This document shows, piece after piece, positions 42,246 through 53,500 of a DNA stretch of 64,000 bases (position 1 is its first letter; every line of letters begins with the position of its first letter). The stretch covers positions 496,001-560,000 of the forward strand of contig NZ_JAMTCR010000004.1 of assembly GCF_024171945.1 (NCBI RefSeq). The letters run 5' to 3'. A program made the position numbers and the translations under genes. Source of the DNA: Actinokineospora globicatena. GTDB lineage: Bacteria; Actinomycetota; Actinomycetes; Mycobacteriales; Pseudonocardiaceae. The notes beneath the pieces were generated by a model that made no database searches, was not told where the DNA came from, and saw only the letters and a program-made list of their open reading frames with translations.

Positions 42246-42997
42246 TGGTTGCTCTAGACGGCCTGCGGTTGTCCTTCCACTGGCTCACCGTCCTACCGGT
42301 CCCCGCGCAGCGGACCGACCTGGACGCTCGTAGGTGGGCCATCGCCACCGCGCCGGTGGTCGGTCTCGCGTTGGGCGTCGTGACCGCAGGACTCTTGTTC
42401 TGCCTTCGAGAGGTCGGCGTACCGGCGCTGGTCGCTGGTCTTCTCGCGGTAGGCGCGATCGCGCTACTGACCCGAGGCATGCATCTCGACGGGCTAGCGG
42501 ACACCGCGGATGGTCTTGGTTGCTACGGGCCCCCTGAACGCGCGCTCACGGTGATGAAGGAGGGTGGGATCGGCGCTTTCGCCGCAGTCGCCTTGGTCAT
42601 CGTCATCGGAGTGCAAGCGGCGTCGCTCGCCACACTGAGCGCGTCTGGACGACTACCTGCTGTCGTTCTTGCTCTTACAGTTGGCAGGGCGGCCTTCTCC
42701 TGGTGCTGCCGCCACGGGGTGCCCGCCGCGCGACCGGAAGGCTTCGGCGCGCTAGTTGCCGGAACACAGCCTGTGGCCGTACCTATCGTCTGGGCGTTCG
42801 CGCTCTGCGTCGCCGGGGTCTTCGTGGTCCCCGGGGTTCCGCTGCTAGGTCCGGCAGGAGTCGCTCTAGCGGCGGTGGTGGTGGTCGCGTTGACTCATCA
42901 CCTCCACCGCCGCTTCGGCGGAGTTACCGGAGACGTCTTCGGCGCTAACGCCGAGGCAGCGACAACGGCCGTCCTCGTCGTTTGCGCTATCTCCTAG
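42245..42997 (+). CDS. cobS: adenosylcobinamide-GDP ribazoletransferase CobS
   Basis: A 250-aa polytopic membrane enzyme (about six helices) that joins adenosyl-GDP-cobinamide to alpha-ribazole. The start LSFHWLTVLPVP and the catalytic-side motif RGMHLDGLADTADGLGCYGP are diagnostic, as is the end GGVTGDVFGANAEAA. ATG at 42245 overlaps the cobU stop. The gene uses more CTT, TCT and CTA codons than the window average. Its last four bases overlap the stop of the convergent NmrA-like gene. Confidence 0.95.
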   Translation: MVALDGLRLSFHWLTVLPVPAQRTDLDARRWAIATAPVVGLALGVVTAGLLFCLREVGVPALVAGLLAVGAIALLTRGMHLDGLADTADGLGCYGPPERALTVMKEGGIGAFAAVALVIVIGVQAASLATLSASGRLPAVVLALTVGRAAFSWCCRHGVPAARPEGFGALVAGTQPVAVPIVWAFALCVAGVFVVPGVPLLGPAGVALAAVVVVALTHHLHRRFGGVTGDVFGANAEAATTAVLVVCAIS

Positions 42998-43818
42998 CGG
43001 AAGTCGTCAGCGTGGTCAGCCGCCCACTGTGCCAACGTCCTCGCTGGCTTGCCCAGGACGTCCTCCACAGTTGACAGTGCCGTCTCCGGGATCTCGGTAG
43101 CTCCAGCCCAGACCGCCAACAGCCAATCCGCGACCCACCCAGGAACCTCCTCCGGCAGTTCTGCCTTCCACTGCTCCGGCGTCAACTCCTCGAACCTGAT
43201 CTCCCTACCGATGGCCGCGCCGATCGTCCGCGCTTGCTCGACCTTGGTCTGCACCTGCGGCCCGGTGAGCGCCAGCACCTGGCCCACGTGCCGATCGGTG
43301 GTCAGTGCCGCTACCGCTACCTCGGCGATGTCGACCTCGTGGATCGCGGTCTGCGCGGACAACCCGTACGGCTCGCGGACCACGCCCTCCTCGCGGATCG
43401 ACGCCGCCCACTCCAGCAAGTTGGTCGCGAACATCCCCGGCCTCAGATGTGTCCACTCCAGGCCGGAGTCCTCCACCGCCTCCTCCGCTACGCGATGTGA
43501 CTCACCTACCTGCTCGTCGCCGAACCCCACCGACGCCGACGACAAGAGCACCACGCGGGTCACCCCAGCCCTCTTGGCCTGCTCGAGCACGCTCGCAGTC
43601 TTGCCAGCCGCGAACAGGTAGAGGCCGTCGACCCCTTCGAACGCGCCCTCCAGCGTCTCGGGGGCGTCCAGATCGCCCCCGACCACCTCGACGTCTTCCG
43701 CGAACCTCGCGGTCTCGGGACGCCTGGTCATCGCCCGCACCGCCACCCCGGCGGCCAGCAGTTCGTCGACCACGTGCCGACCGACGTTCCCCGTCGCCCC
43801 GGTGACCAGCACTCGCAT
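42994..43818 (-). CDS. NmrA-like NAD(P)-binding protein
   Basis: A 274-aa atypical short-chain dehydrogenase of the NmrA/QorB type: N-terminal VLVTGATGNVGRHVVDELLA, GGDLDAPETLEGAFEGVDGL and VVLLSSASVG. It lacks the classical SDR Tyr/Lys pair and may be a quinone or azo reductase or a redox sensor. ATG at 43818 has GGGAGGAG four bases upstream. A 16-bp palindrome lies about 80 bases upstream of the start. It converges on cobS. Confidence 0.88.
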   Translation of the reverse strand: MRVLVTGATGNVGRHVVDELLAAGVAVRAMTRRPETARFAEDVEVVGGDLDAPETLEGAFEGVDGLYLFAAGKTASVLEQAKRAGVTRVVLLSSASVGFGDEQVGESHRVAEEAVEDSGLEWTHLRPGMFATNLLEWAASIREEGVVREPYGLSAQTAIHEVDIAEVAVAALTTDRHVGQVLALTGPQVQTKVEQARTIGAAIGREIRFEELTPEQWKAELPEEVPGWVADWLLAVWAGATEIPETALSTVEDVLGKPARTLAQWAADHADDFR

Positions 43819-44501
43819 GGTTCTCCTCCCTAGGACCGGGTCGTCAAGATCCGGTCCCGGCCGACGCTAGCCACGGGCGGCGGTCGCCCGCACATAGCAA
43901 TTTGCCGTAGCAAATCGCCCGGTGGCGCTGGCGGTCTCGCGCGAGGCAAGAGGTGGAGCGTCATCTCGCCCCTCTGGATCTCGGTAGCGTTAACTGCTCT
44001 TCGTCCTCTTGGGACCTGCAGGTAGTCCAAACGCACTAGTGCCTCGCGCGCGGCCGACTATCCGATGTGGACTCGTCGGGCACGCGGAGGGGGCGTCACT
44101 CGTAGTTGTCGCGAGTGGTCTGACCCGTCCGAGTGGTTTTCGCGGTCTTGAACCGGGAAATGTTGGCTCCCAGTGATGCTGCCCGGAGAAATTGCCTCAT
44201 CCTTGTGGTGCTCGATCGGCTGGCTTCCGCCAAATTGAGTGAATCCCCGCGGCCCGGTCGATCACGCCGCGAAGAAGATCGCCGAGGCTGGTGACCGACC
44301 GTTGTTCCGCGGCGCCGATGTCACGTGGCCGCGTCGTTGACCAGCGCCTACACCCTCGGAAGGGCGACGCAGGCCAGGCCATTCTCTGCGCTGTGTGATT
44401 GATGTGGGTTATCCCCACCCGATTGGGTATGACCCCTGCCAAGTTCTGTTTCTCCGCCTAAGGTGATCTCAGTTTCCCTCTGCGACGCCAAAGGATTTGC
44501 C
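43819..44501. other. long intergenic region upstream of giant gene
   Basis: This 683-bp gap is less GC-rich than the rest of the window and has no supportable gene. It contains a 16-bp palindrome (43900-43915) near the NmrA-like gene and a perfect 10-bp palindrome GCACTAGTGC (44033-44042). A TAAGGT hexamer at 44459-44464 is a possible -10 for the giant gene, with no good -35. Confidence 0.5.
43900..43915. promoter_or_regulatory. palindromic operator candidate
   Basis: ATTTGC-CGTA-GCAAAT is a perfect inverted repeat with 6-bp arms, AT-rich against its surroundings, upstream of the NmrA-like gene. It could be the site of an HxlR- or MarR-type regulator, as is common for such oxidoreductases; the regulator is not in view. 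Confidence 0.4.
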
Positions 44502-47500
44502 ATGGGTGCGGTGTCTCGACCCACGGTCCAGCGACGCACCCGTGCGGGTGTGCTCAGCTTGACCGCGGCTTTGCTGGCGACCTTGCTGCCGGTCGTCGCG
44601 CCCACTCCCGCGCAAGCGATCGTGCGGGCCCCGTTCGACGCGGTGTACTCCACTGAGGACAACGGCGCCATCACGCTCATCGGTGCGAGCAACATGGACT
44701 GCCCCACGTTGTCCTCGGGGTGCACCTCGGCGCGGGCGGGAACCGCGACGGGAACGTCGAACAACAACAACGTGTTCAACATGGGTTTCGTCGACGTGGA
44801 CCTGGACCTGTCCACTTCGAACTCGTCCACCGCGACGCTGGCGATGCCCGCGGGCTCGACGGTGCTCAACGCGCGCCTGATCTGGGGTGGGCGCACCGTC
44901 GCGGGCACCAACGGCGTCGCGCCGACCAAGGCCGTCAACACCATCAGGTTCCGCACCCCCGGCGCGACCTCTTACACCACCCTCACCGCGTCCAACCTCA
45001 TCCAGCCCGCCGCGCTCGTCACCAGTGACGGCGGCCCCTTCCAGGCCTCGGTCGACGTCACCGAGCTGGTCAAGGCCGCGGGCAACGGCCTCTACATGGG
45101 CGCGGACATCGGTGCCGCGACCGGTCAGGACCGCTACGCGGGTTGGTCGCTGATCGTCTCCTACCGCAACCCGTCGCTGCCGCTGCGCAACCTGCGTGTG
45201 TTCGAGGGCTTCGCCGACATCACCTCGGCGACCGGCAACAACAGCGTCGACATCCCGGTCACCGGCTTCCTCACCCCGACCACCGGCAACGTCAACGCCT
45301 CGGTCGGCGTCGTCGCGTGGGAAGGCGACTACGGCACCACCGGTGACGCGCTGCGCCTGGGGAGCACAACGCTCAGCGATGCCACCCGACCCGCGACCAA
45401 CTTCTTCGACTCGCGCATCAGCGACGCCGGTGTCGACCAGCTCGGTCGCAACCCCGCGAACCTGAACAACTTCGGCGTCGACATCGGCCGCATCGCCACC
45501 ACCAACGTGCTCAGCAACGGCAGCACGTCGGCGACGATCAACCTGACCTCCAGCGGCGACTCGTACTACCCGGGCGTGGTCACCAGCCAGATCGACCTGT
45601 TCACCCCGTCGTTCAACGCGGTGAGCAAGACCGTGACCAACCTCAACGGCAACAACCCGGCCCAGCCGGGTGACACGCTGGAGTACCGGCTCACCTTCGC
45701 CAACACCGGTGGCGACTTCGCCGACACCGCCGTCGTGCGCGACCCCGTGCCCACCGGCTTGTCGTTCGTCCCCGGCAGCCTCGTCGTCGAGACCGATCCC
45801 GGTGGCGCTACCGGGACCAAGACGGACGCGACCGGTGATGACACCGCCGACTACACAGCAGGGGACAGAACTGTCCGTTTCCGGGTGGGTACCGGGGCCA
45901 ACGCGTCCACCGGTGGCACCATCGCGCCGGGAGGGTCTGTCGCGACCCGGTTCCGCGCCACGGTCAACCGCGCGGCCGCCGGGTCCACGATCGTGAACAC
46001 CCCGATCCTCGACTACCGCGCCCGCACGCTGAACCGCAACTACTCCTTCGCGGGCAACGCGGTCAACACGACCGTCACCGCGCTGGCCGACCTCGCGGCG
46101 GGCAAGACCGTCGCGGCCCCGTCGCAGAACGCGGGCCAGACGGTCGCCTACACGATCTCGGCCACCAACAACGGTCCGAACAGCGGCACCGGTGTCACGC
46201 TCACCGACACGCTGCCCACCGGCACCACCTACGTCTCCACCTCGCCGCCCGCGGGCGTGACGTGCACCCCGTCGGGGCAGACGGTCACCTGTTCGCTCGG
46301 CACCGTCGCCAACGCGACCACCGTCTCGATCCCGGTCGTGGCCAGGGTCAACGCCGACACCGCGGGCGGTGTGGTGATCAACTCGGTGCGGGTCGCCGGG
46401 ACCACCGCCGACGACGTCTCGGTCAACAACACCGCCACCGTCCCGGTGACCGTCACCCAGTCCGCCGACCTGCAGGTCACCAGCTCGCTCAACGGCCCGG
46501 TCGTGCCCGGCACCGAGCAGACGGTGCTGACCACCACGGTCACCAACGCGGGCCCGTCGACGGCCCGCGACGTCGTGATCAACATCCCGCTGCCGGACGG
46601 CACCACCGTGGTCTGGGCGACCGACGGGTGCACCGTCAGCGCGGGCACGCTCACCTGCGTCGTCGGCACCCTCGCCCCCGGCGCGACCTTCACCGCCGAC
46701 GTCGTGCTCGCCGTCGACCCCGGCTTCGCCGCCCCGACCCTGTCGATCACCTCGTCGGCCTCGGCCAGCACACCGGACCCGGCCAACGGCAACAACTCCT
46801 CGACCGCGACCCAGCCGACCGCCCCGCTCGCCGACCTGCGGGTGACCAAGACCGCGTCGACGCCGACCCCGGTCGCGGGCACCAGGACCAACTACACGAT
46901 CACCGTCACCAACGACGGTCCGTCCGACGCCCGCAACGTGGTGGTCACCGACCCGATCCAGACCGGTGTCTCGGTCGTCAGCGCCAGCCCGCAGTCCGGC
47001 ACCTGCACCACCGGCACCACCGTCTCCTGCCAGATCGGGGTCGTGCCCGCCGGTGGCTCGGTGACCGTCAGCCTGCGCGTGGCCATCGCGCCCGACCGCC
47101 CCGCGGGTGAGCTGACCAACGCCGCCACCGCGACCACCAGCACCCCGCAGGAGTTCACCGCCAACGACTCGGCCAGCGTCGCCACCGTCGTCGGCCGGGT
47201 CAGCGACCTGAGCATCACCAAGACCGCGGTCCCGCAGCCGGTCGTGGCCGGTGGGCCGCTGAACTACAACCTGACCGTGGCCAACCACGGCCCCTCGGTC
47301 GCCGACAGCGTCGTGGTCACCGACACGCTGCCCGTCGGGCTGACCGCCACCGGCGAGCAGACCACCCAGGGCACCTGCGCCGTGGCCGGGCGGACCATCA
47401 CCTGCCAGCTGGGCAGGCTCCCCGTCGACGGCTCCGCGTCGATCACCATCACCGCCGACACCCCGGGCACCGTGCCCGCGGGCGGGTTCACCAACACCGC

Positions 47501-50500
47501 CACGGTCACCTCGACCAGCGCCGACCCGAACCCCGCGGACAACACCGCGACACACACCTCGTCGGTGACCGCGCAGGCCGACCTCGCTGTCACCCAGGTC
47601 GTCGCCGCGCCGTCGGTCGTCGCGGGCACCGGAACCCGCTACACCATGACCGTCACCAACGAGGGCCCGTCGGTCGCGCTGGGCGTGACCTCGAGCCAGG
47701 TGATCCCGGCGGGCTTCACCATCGGCACCATCACGCCGACCACCGGCAGCTGCCAGATCCAGAGCGGCCGGGTGGTCTGCAACTTCGGCAACCTCCCCGC
47801 GGCGGCGGCCGCCTCGGTCACCGTCGACGTGACCGTCCCCTCGGGACAGACCCTCGGCTCGACCACCGCGACGGCCACCGTCGCGGCGACCACACCGGAC
47901 CCGACGCAGTCCAACAACACCGCCAGCACGCTGGTGTCGGTCCGCGCCGAGGCGGACGTGCGCATCGCCAACGTGCAGGCGCCCGGCACCTTCGTCGCCG
48001 GTGAGGCGTTCACCCGCACCTTCAGCGTGGGCAACGTCGGCCCGTCCGACGCCCGCGACGTCGCCGTCGTCGCCGACCTCCCGGCAGGCGTGCTCGACCT
48101 GGTCGTCACCCTGGACGGGGTCAGCTGCCCGGTCACCGGCGGCCGGGTGAACTGCGCGGTCGGGACCCTGACCGCGGGCCGCGTGATCAGCGGCACCGTG
48201 TCCGGCCGGATCGCCGCGTCGAGCCCGCCCGGGCCGCGCAGCTTCTCGGCGACCATCAGCACCTCCAGCCCGGACCCGGTGCTGCTGAACAACTCCGTCA
48301 CCGCCGCGACCGCGGTCACCGCGTTCTCCCGCCTGACCATCGACCAGACGGTCAACCCCTCGCCGCTCGTGGCGGGTGCGCGGGCGACCTACGGCATCGT
48401 CGCCGCCAACAACGGCCCGTCCGACGCGACGACCGTGACCGTCACCCACACCGTGCCCGCCGAGCTGACCATCGTCTCCGCGGTCAGCACCCTGGGCTCC
48501 TGCACCGTCGCGGGCCGGGTGGTCACCTGCGTGCTCGACCGGCTGCCGTCGGGCACCAGCGACGCCCTGTCGGTGACCGTGGACGTGTCGCCGACCGCCA
48601 GCGGGTCGGTGGAGACCAGCGCCCAGGTCGTCACGGTCAGTCCGAGCCCGGGTGGTGAGGACCAGCTCGACATCCTCGCGACGCCCGTCGTGCAGAGCGC
48701 CGACCTGGTGCTCACCGGCACCATGTCGCAGAACCCGGTCCGCGCGGGCACCGCGCAGACCTACACGCTGACCGTGTCCAACACCGGCCCGTCGGTGGCC
48801 ACCGGCGTGGTCCTGTCCGACACGCTGCCCGACGGGCTCGTCCTGCTGCCCGGCGGTGTGGCCGTCCAGGGCGGCACCTGCACCCCGACCCCCGACAACA
48901 AGGGCGTCAACTGCTCGTTCGGCACGATCCCGCCCGGCAGCTCCCGGGTCGTCGTGCTCAACGCACTCGTGCCCGCGGACACCCCGGCGGGCACCGTGCT
49001 CACCAACACCGCCGCCGTCGGCTCGCCGACACCCGACCCGACGCCTGCCAACCGGGCGATCTCGCTGGCGGCCACCGTCAGCGCGGACGCCGACCTCGCC
49101 ATCACCACCAACGCCACCTCGGGCAACGCCGAGGCGGGCCGCGACACCAGCTACACCATCACCGTCGCCAACAACGGCCCGTCGGTGGCCAGGTCGGTGG
49201 TCATCTCCGACCCGCTGCCCGCCGGTCTGAGCTTCATCTCCGCCGACCCGAGCTGCACCCTGGTCGGCACCGAGGTCCGGTGCGCGATCGGCGACCTGGC
49301 CCAGGGCGCCATCAAGACCGTCGCGCTCACCGTCCGGCTCGCCGCCGACTACAGCCAGCCGACGGTGGTCAACACCGCCACCGTCAGCGCGGCCACCACG
49401 GACTCGACCCCGGCGAACAACTCCAGCTCGGCCACCCAGTCGGTCAGCGCCAACGCCGACCTGCGCTCGGCCATCTCGCTCACCTCCGGGCCGCTGGTCG
49501 CGGGCACCCCGGCCACCTACCGGGTCAGCACCACCAACCTCGGTCCGTCGGTCGCCCCGCAGGTCGTGCTGACCGACCCGCTGCCCGCGGGCCTCACCTT
49601 CGTCAGCGCCACGCCCGCGGGCGGCGGGAGCTGCGTGTTCGAGTCCGGCTCGGTGCGCTGCACCTGGCCGTCGCTCGCGGTCGGCGCCTCGGTCTCGGCC
49701 GACATCACGGTGAACCTGTCCAGCGGCGCCCCCGCCGGGTCCACCGTGGCCAACACCGTCGTCGCCTCCGCCGCCGTGGCCGACGCGCACCCGGCGGACA
49801 ACTCCGCCACCGCGACGGCCACCGTCGGCGCCGTCGCGGACGTGTCGGTCGTGCAGGTGCTCACCTCCGGTGCCCCGGTCGCGGGCGGCAAGCTCACCTG
49901 GCAGGCGGTCGTCCGCAACGACGGCCCGTCCTCCGCCTACGGCGTCACCACCACCGACCCGGCCCCGGCCGGGGTCACCTACAGCCTCGTGACCAGCACC
50001 GCGGGCACCTGCTCGATCAACGGCAGCGGCGCCGCGGTCTGCGCGATCGGGGTCCTCGCCTCGGGCGCCACGGCCACCGTGACCCTCACCGGCACGCTCT
50101 CCCCCGACTACACCGGCACCGGTGTCACCAACACCGTCACCGTCTCCAGCACCTCGAGCGACCCCGACCCCAGCGACAACGCCTCGTCGGCGGTCTCCGA
50201 CACCACCAGCAGCGCCGACCTGGCCCTCGCGGTCACCGCGCAGCCCGAGCCGGTCGTGCCCGGCTCGGTGGTGAGCTGGACGTTCACCGCCACCAACAAC
50301 GGCCCGTCCACCTCGCGCGGAGTCGTCGTCAACGACGAGCTGCCCGCCGGGGTCACCCCGCGCCCGCAGGCCGGGTGCGCGCTCACCGGCCAGCGGTTCA
50401 GCTGCCCGATCGGCGACATCGCGGTCGGCGCGTCCGCCTCGGTCACCGTGTCCGGCACCCTCGCCGCCGGGTTCAGCGAGGCCTCGCTGCGCAACACCGG

Positions 50501-53500
50501 CACCGTCGGCGGCGGCACCGCGGACCCGGACACCCGGGACAACACCGCCACCGCGGTCAGCACGCCGAACCCGCAGGCCGATGTCGCCGTCACCGTCGTC
50601 CAGCCCACCAACGCCGTCGCCGGTCAGCCCGCGACGTGGACCGTGCGGGTCAGTGACGCCGGTCCGTCCGACGCGGTCGGCACCAACGTCACCGTGACCA
50701 TTCCCGCGTACCTCAACAACGCGTCGGTCCGGTGGCCGTCCGGGGTGTGCACCGTCGCAGGCGCCGTCGCGACCTGCCCGATCGGTGTCGTCACCGCCGG
50801 GCAGAGCATCGACATCACGCTCACCGGCACCATCGACGCCGCGTACTCGGGCCCGCTCACCGTCGGCGCCGAGGCCATCGCGCAGACCGCCGACCCGAGC
50901 CTGGCCAACAACGTCGCCGACGCCATCTCCTCGGCCAGCCGCGCCGCCGACCTGGTCACCACGCTGACCGCGCCCACCGCCGCGGTGCCGGGCACCCGGC
51001 TGACCTGGGTGCTCAGCTCGCGCAACCTCGGCCCGTCGACCGCCGACGCCGTCGTGCTCACCGCGACCCTCCCCGAGGGCGTCACCGCGATCACGGCGAC
51101 CACCCAGGCGGGCACCTGCGTGGTGAGCGGTCGCGACATCAGCTGCCCGGTCGGGGCCGTGGCGCCGGGCGTCACCGTCCTGGTGACCCTCTCCGGGCTG
51201 CTCGCCTCGAGCGCCACCACGCCCACCATCGCCGCCACCGGCTCGTCGACGTCGACCACCCCCGACCCGGACTCGGCCAACAACTCGACCAGCGCGAGCG
51301 CGCCGGTCACCCCGCAGGCGAACCTGCACATCGCCAAGGCCGTCACCAGCGGCGTCCCGGTCCAGGGCGCGCCGATCGTGTTCGCCATCGAGGTGCGCAA
51401 CGGCGGCCCGTCCGACGCCCAGTCGGTCACCGTCGCCGACACGGTGCCCGCCACCGTCGGCCAGCTCACCGCCCAGACGCCGGTCGGCACCTGCACGTTC
51501 ACCGGCCAGGACCTCGCCTGCGCGCTGGGCACCATCGCCGCGGGCGCGGCGCCGGTCACCGTGACCGTGCGCGGTGTGCTCGCCGACGGCGCGGGCGACA
51601 CGGTCTCCAACACCGCCACGGTGTCCAGCCCGACGCCCGAGGTGGACAGCTCGGACAACTCCGGGTCGGTCACCGCGTCGGCGACCGAGTCCGCGGACCT
51701 GTCCATCGGGGTCGCGGTGCCCGGCACCGTGGTCGCGGGCAGGCCGTTGACCTACACCGTCACCATCACCAACGACGGCCCGTCCACCGCCGACGCGGTC
51801 ACCCTCGACGGCGTCCTGCCCGCCGGGCTGCTCGGCCTGACCAGCGACCGGCCGTCGTGCCCGAACCTCGGGTCGTGCTCGGTGGGCGACATCGCGCCAG
51901 GGGCCTCGGTCGTGGTCAGGTTCACCGGCACGGTCGACCCCAACTACGCGGGGTCGGTGCTGGAGTCCCGGGTCAACGTCTCGTCGCCGACCCCCGACTC
52001 CGACGGCCGGGACAACTCGGCCGCGTCCACCGTCACGGTCACCACCTCGGCCGACCTGGCGACCGGGCTCTCGGTCGACCCGAACCCGGTGGCGCCGGGC
52101 ACCACGCTGCTCTACACCGCCACCATCAGCAGCCAGGGCCCGTCGAGCACCCAGGGCGTGGTGACGTTCTCGCCGCTGCCCGACGGCACCGACATCGGCG
52201 GCCCGATCACCTCCACCCAGGGCACCTGCTCGACGATCGGCCGCAGCGTGGTCTGCGACCTCGGCCGGATCGACCCGACCACCGCCGTGATCGTGCGGAT
52301 CCCGGTGAAGGTCGCCTCGTCCTTCGCCGACGGCAACATCGTCAAGTCCATCTCGGTGCAGGGCTCGACCGACGACCCCGACCAGTCCAACAACTCGGCC
52401 AGCGCCGAGGCGGCGGTCGTGCGGGTGGCCGACCTGTCGGTCGACCTGACCGCGCCCGCCGAGGTCGTCCCCGGTGACGCCGCCACCTGGGACCTCAAGG
52501 TGGTCAACTCCGGGCCGTCCGACGCCCCGGTGACCGTCGTGCACACGCTGCCCGCGGGCGTCGGTGAGATCACCGCCATCGCCTCCGGCGGCACGTGCAC
52601 CGTCGTCGACCAGACGGTCCGCTGCGACCTGGGCACCGTGGGCGCGGGCAACACCGCGACGATCACGGTCTACGGCGTCGTCGCCCCCGACGTCACCGCC
52701 GCGCAGCTGACCAGCTCCGCGACGCTGGAGTCGACCGTCGCGGAACCGTCCAACACCCAGCCCGACGGCCGCTCCGACAGCGCGTCGAGCACCGTGCGGG
52801 CGCGCGCCGACATCTTCGTCGAGGTCGTCTCCGACACCCCGACGATCACCCCCGGCCAGCAGGCGAGCTGGACGATCACCGCGATCAACGCCGGTCCGTC
52901 GACCGCGCGCGACATCGTGGTCACCGCCGTGGCCCCCGCGGGCACCACCGGCGCGACCCTCACCGGGCCGCCCGGGGTCACCTGCGACAGCGCCGCGCTG
53001 CGCTGCGTCATCCCGGCGCTCACCCCCGGCAAGGAAGGCAGCGCCCAGCTCACGCTGCGCGCGAACGTGCCAGCCGACCTGGCGGTGCCGCTGGTCGACG
53101 CCGAGGCGACGGTGGCCAGCCCGGTCGAGGACCCGGACACCGGTGACAACACCGCCACCGCGAGCACCCCGGTCAGCCCCACCGCCGACCTGCGGATCGC
53201 CGTGGCCGTGACGCCGCAGCCGATCGTGGCCGGTGGCCCGGTGGCCATCACCGCGACCATCACCAACGCCGGTCCATCGGTCGCGGCGGGCACCACCTTC
53301 ACCCTCCCGGTGCCGGTCGGGCTGGAGGACATCACCGTCGAGGCGCCCCCGGGCGTCACCTGCGACACCTCGGTGGCCTGCGCGGTCGGCACGCTGCCGG
53401 TCGGCGACATCCAGATCGTCATCCGCGGCCGGGTGTCGCCCACCTACACCGAGAGCACGCTGAGCCTGGCCGCGTCGGTCTCCTCCGACGCCGGTGACCC

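Noticed and set aside
44408-44430. GGGTAT resembling a SigB/SigF -10 upstream of the giant gene
   Set aside because: The only GTT-like -35 is about 11 bases away instead of about 15, so the spacing is wrong.
44469-52544. 2691-codon open frame on the minus strand opposite the giant gene
   Set aside because: It is the complement frame of repetitive GC-rich coding DNA. Its translation is Gly/Arg/Val/Asp low-complexity, without start context or domains, while the plus frame has a signal peptide, DUF11 repeats and a sorting signal.
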